This document shows positions 55,250 through 64,000 of a DNA stretch of 64,000 nt, one piece after another. The stretch is from positions 58,441,851 through 58,505,850 of the forward strand of contig CM038044.1 in NCBI GenBank assembly GCA_021397845.1, in the 5' to 3' direction. Each line of letters opens with the position of its first letter. The first letter of the stretch is position 1. A program made the position numbers and the translations under genes. The notes below the pieces were generated by a model. The model worked only from the letters and a program-made list of their open reading frames with translations. It was not told where the DNA came from and did not search any database. The DNA comes from Areca catechu (Eukaryota; Streptophyta; Magnoliopsida; Arecales; Arecaceae).

Positions 55250-55395
55250 TAGATCTAAATCTAAGGGAAAAATAGAAAGATTTAGTATCCCTAAGGTAGA
55301 AAAGGGATGTGGTCCCCTAGGTCTAGGTTCAACAGTGAAATGGGAAAGAAAGATGAAATTTTAGATCTTATGGACTTTAAGTAAATCCGTTGTTC

Positions 55396-55435
55396 GAGTC
55401 GGCTCGGACAGACAATCTCCTGCTCGGGTCGGCTC
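55396..55435 (-). promoter_or_regulatory. Pre-env palindrome pair of Sirevirus F
   Basis: GAGTCGGCTC at 55396 and GGGTCGGCTC at 55426 on the plus strand, exactly 30 bp apart and about 150-190 bp upstream of the env-like ATG. Same position and spacing as in A and B. Confidence 0.55.
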
Positions 55436-55589
55436 AAGCAAAAACTAAGGAAAATTTCTCAAAAATTTAGGGAAAAGGTTTATATTCTTAGAAAAACACT
55501 AAATAGGTGTGTATTTAGCTTGGATAAGTGATGGGGGTTTTCTAGATAATTTTTTCTTAATTTTTGAAGAAATTAGGTTAAAATTATAA

Positions 55590-57064
55590 AAAGGATCACA
55601 AAGACCTGATTCTCCTCTAATCATTCTAAATCTATCCTCACTAAGTGGTTTAGTAAAAATGTCAGCTAATTATTTTTTAGTACAAATAAATTCAAGTTCA
55701 ATGTCACCATTTGGTACATAATCTCTAATAAAGTGATGTTTAATTTCAATGTGTTTAGTTCTTGAATGCTGAATAAGATTTTTTGTTAAATTAATAGCAC
55801 TTATGTTATCACATTTGATAAAAATTTTAGATTGAATAATACCATAGTCTTCTAGTTGTTGCTTAATCCAAAGCACTTGAGCACAATAACTTCCTGCAGC
55901 CACATATTCTGCCTCAGCAATAGATAGTGCCACGGAGTTTTGCTTTAGATTGTGCCATGAGATTAAGTTCAATCCTAGAAATTAACAAGTACTACAGTGC
56001 TTTTTCTATCAATTTTACATCCATCATAATCAGCATCAAAATAACTAATTAATTCTAAGGATGATTGTTTAGAATACCATATACCTAGATTACTTGTTTC
56101 TTTTAGATATCTTAAAATTCTTTTAAAAGAAAGTATATGTGATTCTTTTGGATTAAATTAAAATCTATCACATATACAAACACTGAATAAGATATCAGGT
56201 CTACTAGCAGTTTAGTACAACAATGATCCAATCATACCTCGATAAGCTTTTGATCAACATTATTTCCATCTTCATCCTTGTCAAGTTTGCAGGTAGGGCT
56301 CTGGGTGTGCCAATTTCTATAGCGGGCTCCATACCAAACTTCTTAAGAATCTCCTTGATGTACTTATCTTGGTTGATAAGTGTTCTTTCTTTTGTTTGCT
56401 TAATTTGAAGTTCAAGGAAGTAGGTTAACTCACCCATTAAGCTCATTTTAAATTCACCCTGCATAAGCTCAGCAAATTCTTCACACAAAATTTTATTAGT
56501 TACACCAAAAATTATATTATCTATATAAATTTGTACAACTAACATATCATCTTCTTTTGTTTTGATGAATAGTATTGTGTCTATACTAACTCTAATAAAA
56601 TTATTTTCAAGTAGAAATTTATTTAATCTATCATACCATACTCTAGGTGCTTGTTTTAAACCATATAATGCTTTATTGAGTTTAAAAATATGGTTAGGTA
56701 AAGCATGGTTTTCAAATCCGGGGGGTTGTCCTACAATAACTTCTTCAGAAATGTAACCATTTAAAAATATACTTTTCACATCCATTTGAAATAATTTAAA
56801 ATCCATGTAGCAAGCAAATGCAAGTAAAAGTCTTGTGGCTTCTAGTCTAGCTACTGGTGCATAAGTTTCATCAAAATCTATTCCTTCTTCTTGGTTATAT
56901 CCTTTGGCAACTAATCTAGCTTTATTTCTAATTGCATTGCCTTTTTCATCTAATTTATTCCTATATACCCACTTAGTACCTATAATAGGATGTTCAGAGG
57001 GTTTATCTACTAAGGTCCATACATTATTTCTTTTGAATTGATTAAGTTCTTTTTGCATAGCCAT
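55590..57064 (-). pseudogene. Sirevirus F reverse transcriptase and RNase H, broken
   Basis: Minus strand. A 286-codon open stretch (57064-56204) carries RT: MQKELNQFKRNNVWTLVDKP, KARLVAKGYNQEEGIDFDETY, DVKSIFLNGYISEEV, and the catalytic region YIDN at about 56545-56534. Asn stands in place of the second Asp, so even this open part would be inactive. A KRLSR-like frameshift near 56230 separates it from RNase H, which is open at 55972-55670 (ALSIAEAEYVAAGSYCAQVLWIKQQL, HSRTKHIEIKHHFIRDYV). The final DIFTKPL block lies at about 55640. Best-preserved Sirevirus RT in the window. Confidence 0.85.
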
Positions 57065-58560
57065 TATCTAAGTTGGATCATTTTTGATTTCTTCTATGCA
57101 ATTTGGTTCTATCTGTGAGATAAAAACAAGATAATCATGTGCATCTTTAAGTAAAGATCTAGTTCTAACACATTTAGATGGATCTCCAATAATTAATTTT
57201 TTAGGATGGTGATGTACATACCTCCATTCCTTAGACAAATCACCATGCTCTTTACTTACCATTTTATCTCCTTCATCTAAATTATCCTTTAAGCTCATTG
57301 CTTTGTCAACTGTACCTGCATCATTATCAATACACTCTTCTTTTTTAGAAGGTGAGGGGTTAGTTTCATCAAATATTACATGAATAGACTCTACTACAAT
57401 TAATGTTCTTTTGTTGAAAACTTTATATGCTTTGCTTGAAGTTGAATAACCAAGAAAATATCCCTTCATCAGATTTAGCATCAAAATTTTCAAGGTTATC
57501 CTTTCCATTATTCAATACAAAGCATTTACAACCAAAAACATGAAAGTAATGAATATTTGGTTTTCGTTCATTCCAAAGCTCATAGGGGGTTTTCTTCAAA
57601 ATTGGTCTAATTAAAACATGATTTAATATGTAACATGTAGTGTTCATAACTTCTACCTAAAAGTATCTTGGAAGATTGCTTTCACACAATATGGTTTGGG
57701 CGATCTCTTCCAATGTTCTATTTTTCCTTTCCATTACACCATTTTGTTGTGGTATCCTGGGAGCTGAAAAGTTATGATTAATGCCATGTTCTGTGCAAAA
57801 TTCTTTAAAATATTGGTTTTCAAATTCAGTACCATGATCATTTCTAATTGAAATAATTGAAAGATTTTTTTAATTTGAAACCTTTTTATGAAATTTTTGA
57901 AAAACTTTAAAATCTTCATCTTTATGTGCAAGAAACAAAATCCAAGTAAAACATGAAAAATCATCTACTATCACAAGTTCATATTTCATACCTTCTAGGT
58001 TTATAGTTCTAGTTGGTCCAAATAAGTCCATGTGTAGTAGTTCTAAGGGTCTTGAAGTTGAAACAATATTTTTTGATTTAAAACTCCTCCTAGTTTGTTT
58101 ACTATATTGACATGCATCACAAACAGGATCAAAATCAATTTTAAATTTAGGCAAACCTTTAACTAAGTCTTTGGAAATCAATTTAGCTAAAGTATGCATG
58201 CTAGCATGACCCAATCTTCTATGCTGGAGTAACCTAGATTCCTTGGTTTTAGCATTCATAGCCACTAGACTTGTACTACTTGACATGGCTAGATTATTTA
58301 AGTCTACCACATAAATGTTTCCAAGTCTATGACCAACAAACCTAATGCTAGAATCAAGAGAGCTAGTTACTATGCACATAGAAGTTTCAAAAATAACTTT
58401 GAAGCTTTTATCACACAATTGACTGATACTCAATAAATCATGCTTCAATTTGTCTACTAGCAATACATTTTCAATATAGGTAGAAGGGGTTATTTTGATC
58501 TTACCAATTTTAATGATTTTCTCCTTACCATTATCACCAAAAGTTACCATTCCACCATCT
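57065..58560 (-). pseudogene. Sirevirus F integrase and linker, broken
   Basis: Minus strand. A 226-codon open stretch at 58550-57870 holds the protease C-terminal part (VTFGDNGKEKIIKIGKIKI), the pre-integrase zinc region (LGHASMHTLAKL...CDAC) and the first catalytic Asp (LLHMDLFGP). The rest of the core follows in other frames: NDHGTEF near 57840 with the second Asp, NGVMERKNRTLEE near 57735 with the Glu. PYELWNERKPNIHYFHVFGCK follows at 57590-57520. The acidic linker to RT is open at 57508-57068. One stop at 57869 and frameshifts near 57735, 57655 and 57470. Confidence 0.85.
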
Positions 58561-59872
58561 TTTATTTCAAGGGTGATGAATTATTCTTTGTCACCCATCA
58601 TATGCCTTGAATAGCTTTATCAAGATACCCATCTTTTCTTTGAATTCTAAGCTGCAAGGCACTCCTGCAAAACAGTCAAGTTGAATTTTTAGGTACCCAA
58701 GCTTTCTTGGGTCCTTGAAGGTTAGTAACAGTGGTTCCTTTAAGAACCCAAATCTTTTTCATCTTATTTTTATTTTACTTTCTCAAATTACATTCATAAA
58801 CTTTATGTCCAACCCCATTACAACAATAACAAACTATACTTGATTTTTGAAAAGATATGGATGTTGAAAACTTTGATGCATAAGGTCTTGAAGCTGAAAA
58901 CTTCTTTGTATTCATTGAATTGTATCCAATTCCAGCTCTATTGTTAGATTCCCTTTGATTTTTCAAAATCAACTCAATTTTATTTGAACTTAAGGTTAAT
59001 TTGTCACAATAGGTTTGAGTCGACTCATTTCATTTTGCAAGCTATTGTTCTTTTCAAAACACTCATCCTTTTCAGCTTATAAAACTTTGCACTTTTCATA
59101 AATAACTTAATTCTTTTTGCAAAAGATTGTTCTTTTCAAAAATTAAACTCTATTCTTTCCTTAATACATCATAGTTATTTTTCAAAGTTTTAATTTTCAA
59201 GCCAGCCTTTTTATATTTAGTTAAAAGCTCATAATAGATAGTATGTAATTCATCATAAGTGATTTATCAGTGGGTTCAGTAGATGTTACCTCATCTTCAA
59301 GACCCATTAAACAAATATTTGCTGACTTTGTGGTCTCTTCCTCTTCAGTTGAAGTTGATTCATCGCTATCACTCCATGTGGCCATCATAATTTTCTTCTT
59401 CTTCTTTTTGTATCCTTTCTTCAATGTTGGACACTCTGAATGGTAGTGCCCAGACTTTTTGCACTCAAATATATGGGTTGTTGCTATTTTTCTTTTTCTT
59501 TTTTTTTCTTTTTCTTCCTACTTTGTTCACCCTTGCCAAGGTGCTTCCTCCAGTACCTTGACTTTCTTCTGTCCATAAATCTTCTGAATCTCCCATGACT
59601 AAAGCTATGTCATCATCTCCAAGTTCTTCATCAGAAGAGGGGCTTTCTTCTTTTTCTTCTTCTTGCTTCTTGATTTAGCTACAACTTTAAAGGCTATAGA
59701 TTTCTTCTTTTCGTTGTCATCCTCGCTGTAGTGATGCATTGTTACCTCATGTGTAATTAGAAAACCAAGAAGTTCGTCAAGTGGAAGTGTATTCAAGTCC
59801 TTGGCCTCTTAAATTATAGTGACTTTAGGGTCCCATTTGTCAGGTAAGCATTGAAGAATCTGTTATACAAGA
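58561..59872 (-). pseudogene. Sirevirus F gag and protease start, broken
   Basis: Minus strand. The protease start near 58620-58590 has lost the DSG site through a one-base deletion relative to A. Upstream are a basic KVWVLKG-like block and a CCHC-like motif (CYCCNGVGHKVYECN at 58830-58786). A coiled-coil region with stops follows at about 58990-59220. An acidic block (SDSDESTSTEEEE) lies at about 59380-59345, and a first knuckle relic near 59470-59435. The Gag core (LQCLPDKWDPKVT) lies at about 59855-59815. The gene stops abruptly at about 59872 against element G, so the 5' half of F is missing. Confidence 0.8.
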
Positions 59873-61563
59873 TCTGGTAGAGTACCGAACCATTAAGGAG
59901 ATCCGATAGAGTACCAAGCCGATTGGACAGATACTATGATTTCTTGGTTCGGGATGGTGATCCCATTGAACTCGATGAGAACAATGAGGATCCGATCACC
60001 TACATGGATGCATTGCAGAGGTTCGACTCTAAATCATGGCTAGGAGCCATGAAATCCAAAATGGAGTCCATGGAAATCAATAATGTGTGGATATTGGTTG
60101 ATCCACCTGAAGGGATAAAACCCATTGGGTGCAAATGGATTTTCAAGAGAAAAAAGGGTGCAGATGGAAAGGTGGAGACCTATAAAGCCCGTCTGGTTGC
60201 CAAGGGGTATCGTCAATGTTATGGTATTGATTATGATGAGACATTTTCTCCTTTGGCAATGCTCAAATCCATTCGGATTATGCTTGCTTTAGCATCACAC
60301 TTTGACTATGAAATCTGGTAAATGGATGTTCGAACAACTTTCCTGAATGGTGAGCTGGAAAAGGAGGTGTATATGATACAACCTGAAGGGTTCACATTCA
60401 CAGAAGAGCCAAAGGTGTGCAAACTTCAAAAGTCTATTTATGGACTGAAGTAAACATCAAGGAGTTGGAACATGCGATTTGATAAGTATATCAAGTCATA
60501 TGGCTTCGTTAGGAATGGAGAAGAACCTTGCATTTACAAATGTGCTAACAGTTCTGTGATTGTATTCCTTGTGCTGTATGTGGATGACATTCTTTTAATC
60601 GGGAATGACATCGCAACACTGCAAGGAATAAAGGTCTGGTTTTCATCTCAGTTCTCTATGAAGTACTTGGATGAAGCCTCTTACATACTAGGTATGAAGA
60701 TCTATAGAGATAGATCTAAAAGGCTTCTAGGACTTTCCCAGTCTATGTACATCGATACCGTGCTGAAACGGTTCAGCATGAAGAATTCCAAGAAGGGCTA
60801 TCTCCCGATAGGAACTGGAATTGATCTCGCCAAAAGGAATTGTGCGACAACTCCTGAGGAGAGAGGGCGTATGAGTAGAATTTCATATGCTTCGATAGTG
60901 GGTTCTATCATGTATGCCATGACATGTACTAGACCAGACATGGCATACTCACTAGGTATAGTGAGTAGATACCAGTCTAACCCAGGTAAAGCTCATTAGA
61001 AAGTGGTTAAAACCATCCTTAAGTATTTACGAAATACTAAGGACTAATGGCTCATTTACGGAGAATCTGACTTGAAACTTGTTGGGTATACTGACTCCAG
61101 TTTTCAGTCAGATAAAGATGATAGCAAGAGTGTGTTAGGTTTTGTCTTTACCCTGAATGGAGGAGCTGTCTGCTAGAAAAGTTCCAAGCAGCCTACTGTG
61201 GCGGACTCATTTTGCGAAGTAGAGTACATTGCAGCATCTGATGCAGCGAAGGAAGCTATGTGGTTACGGAAGTTCCTTGGCAAGGTGGGAGTGGCATCTT
61301 CCCTAGATGGTCATGTTCCGATGTACTGTGACAATACTGGAGCCATTGTTCAAGCCAAAGAGCTGAAGTCTCATCACCGCACAAAGTATATTTTGCGGCG
61401 CTATCACCTTGTGTGAGAGATCGTGGAATGAGGTGACATCGACCTTCAGAAGATTGATGGAAAGGAGAACTTGGCTGACCCCTTCACTAAAGCCATCAGA
61501 GTTCAAGAGTTTGACTGTTGTAAAAGGAAAATGGGAATGAGATTCTATACTGATTGGCTTTAG
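59873..61563 (+). pseudogene. Angela-type copia G: reverse transcriptase and RNase H, seven stops
   Basis: A single frame from 59923 to the terminal TAG at 61561, 546 codons without any frameshift. It is interrupted by stops at 60319, 60451, 60997, 61045, 61174, 61414 and 61429. RT: KSWLGAMKSKMESM, NNVWILVDPPEGIKPIGCKWIFKRK, YKARLVAKGYRQ, and catalytic YVDD in VLYVDDILLIGND at about 60574. RNase H: ADSFCEVEYIAASDAAKEAMWL, YCDNTGAIVQAK, then ENLADPFTKAI near 61470. The 5' portion (gag, protease, integrase) is gone; the left edge is an abrupt junction with F. Confidence 0.88.
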
Positions 61564-61576
61564 TCAAAGTGGGATT
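61564..61576 (+). other. Polypurine tract of G
   Basis: CAAAGTGGGATT directly before the LTR start, the expected plus-strand primer site. Shorter than the Sirevirus tracts and single. Confidence 0.65.
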
Positions 61577-63414
61577 TGTTAGAAATTATGTCCCAAAGCC
61601 AATCGTCTAGGCTGTAGACGGTTGTGCTATATTATATTTATATATGAATTTTTAATAATATATAAAAGTTATTTATTTCTGGCTGTCCATCATTTTACAT
61701 TTTTCTATAATGAACTCTTGTATGATGGAGTCCTTAGAACTACATTGTTTGATATAGAGAGGATATATTAAGTAATTCTTAAACTGGTTCACAACCAAAT
61801 GATACATTGTTATAGGACAACGATGTATTAAGTATAGGTTGTTGTATGTCACATTTGTTGGTTATCCTCTTAACCAAGGAATATAGAGATACTGGTGTGA
61901 CATACAAGTGAAGTGTATGACATTTCACTGAATGTGACCATCTGTGGAGCTCCCTTCTGCCAAAGGGTTGCTCGCGAAGGGATATGGGTATATGTGTCCC
62001 TCAGACCCAAGGTCACCATGGCAGCTTGCAAGCAACTCACTGTACTTTGGTACCGGACTACCTGGATTTCAATCCAGTGATGGAAGGTTTCTGGGTGCAG
62101 TCAAGTACTTGTGGAGCGGTGGTGGATCAAGATGGAATTGACCTCTCTGAATAGTTTGTAGTGAATGACTCACTATGTCTCAATTCAGCAAAACCTTGGC
62201 CAGGGTAGTTCTTGTGAGGAGTCATAGAACTTATAAGGTTGAGACATGATATGGATAGACCAAATTAGGGTTGGCAGTCTAACCCTAGGTCATCCTGAGC
62301 ATTGTAAGGTCAAAGGGATGAATTATGCGGCAACTATATGCCAGATGTTCTTGTGAGGTGCTCTGCATCTTCGACCTATCCGGACATCGGGTATCATTGC
62401 TAGATGAGGACTTTGACTGGTACTGAAAATGTTCCAGTGCTACCTGTTTAGTGTTCGAACCTATAGAGTCACACACCATAGAGGATTTCTATATGATCTT
62501 TTGGGCTAATCTATGATTGAGAATTGTTTGCCGTCACCTGAAGTTAATACGGTTGACTTTGCTCCAAGTGTCGACACTTGGATTTTTGCAGGTGTCGACA
62601 CTTGGTGAAGTGTCGACACTTAGCATTTTTTGAGTGTCGACACTTCTTGTGACGAGCAGATTTCTGGAAGGATTTCGTGGAGGATTTTTAGGCAGGTTTT
62701 GACCTGATTTGAATTTTGAATTCAAACCAGTTTTGGCTCCAAGGTTTTATGGTATGAAGGTCATACCTTCTTCTTTGAGTTGGACCCATTTGGAATGACC
62801 TTGATCCTCTCCCCCATTCTCTCCTCCTTCTTCTCCCTTTCCCTACTGCCCCTTTAAATGTAGGACATTGTGGTGGCTGCTGGGGTTACACACAACAACA
62901 CAACAATAGCAAAAGAGTTTTTGGGAGAAAAGGATTGAGAAGAGTGAGAGCTTTAGGGATTGGGTGTGTGCTACCTAGCAATCAAGCTTGGTTTTGGGAG
63001 TGAGGTTTTGGGAAAGGGTTCCTGCTCTCCTCCTAGTCTTCCTGGAAGAAGAAGATCGGCCAAGGATCCCGAAGAGCTAGCACTCCGAGGGAGTAGATCA
63101 GAGTCGAGCCTAGGTGTGGACATCCTGTAGAGGCCAGATGCTTGTGTGGCTCAAGCGCCCTCCTCCTCATCAGAGCTTTTCACAGCTTCTCTCCAGCACT
63201 CATCGAGGTATAGAGGTATAATCTTTATGTTTGTGTTGTTTTTGATGTTATATGCATGCTACATTATTATGCTAGGTCCTTTTGCGGGCAGATCGGTAGA
63301 TAGTTGAGATCTATCTACCGAGCCTACCGTTGTGCATGATTTAAAATAGTTTTAAAATGCATTTTCTCTGCCCCGTTTTTCTTGCATATTGTATTCTAGG
63401 TGTAGGTGTTTTCA
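61577..63414 (+). mobile_element. 3' LTR of Angela-type copia G (about 1838 bp)
   Basis: Starts TGTTAGAAATTATGTCCC after the polypurine tract and ends GTAGGTGTTTTCA. Beyond the end, a minus-strand copia gag continues, so G is inserted in H, with CCTTC (63415-63419) as the visible copy of the probable target site. Length and start match the Angela/BARE group. It includes a four-copy GTGTCGACAC palindrome block at 62563-62644. Solo LTR D is a diverged relative. Confidence 0.8.
62563..62644 (+). promoter_or_regulatory. GTGTCGACAC palindrome block in LTR of G
   Basis: Four perfect palindromes in 82 bp: a 20-mer at 62563-62582 with core AAGTGTCGACACTT, a 10-mer GTGTCGACAC at 62592, AAGTGTCGACACTT at 62608 and AGTGTCGACACT at 62633. 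Centres are 24, 18 and 24 bp apart. The related LTR D shows no such block where I looked. Confidence 0.6.
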
Positions 63415-63613
63415 CCTTCAAGAGCCACTTCTGATAAGCATCCTTGACTGCAGTACGGGCATTGGCAGTAGGTTCCTCTGGTACAAGATCTGCTATCACA
63501 TATAGGATCCTTTCGTGCTTAGAACAATTCTGAGCTTCGATATTAGTTATCAAAGTTGGGACCCATAAGTTTGTCATTATCAAGCAGTGACCGGAGCGAT
63601 AGACTGGTAGACA
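63415..63613 (-). pseudogene. Copia element H: gag N-terminus, interrupted by G
   Basis: Minus strand. The probable start at about 63613 reads MSTSLSLRSLLDNDKLMGPN, the usual start of Angela-type Gag. After a frameshift the frame continues LITNIEAQNCSKHERILYVIADLVPEEPTANARTAVKDAYQKWL, the Gag N-terminal domain, and is cut at 63414 by the LTR of G. The rest of H is not found on the other side of G, where F lies instead. Confidence 0.75.
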
Positions 63614-64000
63614 TAATCTAAAAGAAACCCCCCTCCAAAAAAAATATTAGTATATATGAATTATTAACATCCTAAAGACATGGACTTTAGTCTAAAGGTT
63701 TCTCCCACTATTTTGTACAGACATGTGGCCTCTACACTCCAATCCGAAGAATAATACTTACTCCTTGTGGGTACTAGAATCCAATAGATTACACATGAGC
63801 CTGACTTAGACCGGCCAATCCATGTGCATCTAAAGGTAGGTTCATAACCAATTACTTCTTGAAGCAATTTCTAGTAAATAATTTTTTGCCCTAGGGTGCC
63901 AATCAATTAGCCTTTGGGCCCCCAATTGAAGGCCTGGATAGGTCCAACCATTAACATGACCGACTTCAATGCTTCTAATTAACGAATGATCAAGCTCAAC
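63614..64000 (-). other. Upstream sequence of H, probably leader and LTR end
   Basis: No gene. By position on the minus strand this should be the leader, primer-binding site and perhaps the 5' LTR end of H. I could not recognise a TGGTATCAGAGC site in it. Confidence 0.3.

Noticed and set aside
61303..61506. Minus ORF opposite the RNase H of G
   Set aside because: The plus frame contains clear RNase H motifs; the minus ORF is a shadow.
62285..62725. Minus ORFs of about 63 codons in the LTR of G, one with repeated VDTxxSVDT
   Set aside because: The apparent peptide repeat is only the translation of the GTGTCGACAC palindromes.
1..64000. A host protein-coding gene hidden between elements
   Set aside because: I looked in every inter-element stretch (for example 42171-43423, 33301-34760 and 63614-64000) and found no domain, no intron-exon pattern and no ORF better explained by a host gene.

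Overview
The window is plant nuclear heterochromatin: AT-rich, with no bacterial-style gene packing, no rRNA or tRNA gene, no CRISPR array and no host protein gene that I can support. Essentially everything recognisable is a transposable element, mostly LTR retrotransposons in both orientations. The mix (Sirevirus-type Ty1/copia with an extra 3' gene, Angela/BARE-type copia with 1.8-2.2 kb LTRs, Reina-like Ty3/gypsy chromoviruses, a Tat-like gypsy and a small hAT) indicates a flowering plant with a large repeat-rich genome. A monocot is plausible, but the species cannot be settled from the sequence.

Layout, with my labels. Sirevirus A (1-8663, plus, 5' end outside the window) sits in the reverse transcriptase of Sirevirus B (8664-27793, plus). 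B also carries solo LTR C (8791-9512, minus, TSD AAAAG), solo LTR P (10982-12235, minus, TSD CTTTT) and, in its 3' LTR, Angela-type solo LTR D (minus, TSD CCTAC). D was hit by complete chromovirus E (15255-24162, plus, TSD CACTA). B is embedded in Tat-like gypsy J (27794 to about 34760, minus), which also holds copia remnant N (about 29460-32755, plus). J interrupts the env-like gene of Sirevirus K (minus, to about 39792), whose LTR carries a 931-bp hAT (38087-39017). K abuts Sirevirus L (about 39793-42170, minus). Then come LTR-like sequence, Angela-type LTR O, and chromovirus derivative M (45143-51945, TSD CTTAT) inside O. Last are Sirevirus F (about 52240-59872, minus), 5'-truncated Angela-type element G (59873-63414, plus) and the gag of a related element H (63415-63613, minus).

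Activity: E is the youngest element, with about four differences between its 1632-bp LTRs. Its 1598-codon gag-pol frame is interrupted by one amber codon. M is older and lacks protease, reverse transcriptase and RNase H, but keeps a 340-aa ORF with four 14-aa acidic repeats. All Sirevirus genes are broken.

The most interesting structure is non-coding. (1) Sirevirus LTRs carry arrays of a 10-bp near-palindrome (consensus GAGCCGACTC) at spacings of about 20, 31, 42, 52 and 62 bp, close to whole helical turns. A second pair, spaced exactly 30 bp, precedes the env-like gene in A, B and F. (2) Between polypurine tracts upstream of the 3' LTR, A, B and F carry arrays of GCTCTGATAC/ACTCTGATAC, the same 10-mer as the 3' acceptor strand of plant initiator tRNA-Met, the usual primer of these elements. 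(3) The unrelated LTR of G has four copies of a GTGTCGACAC palindrome.
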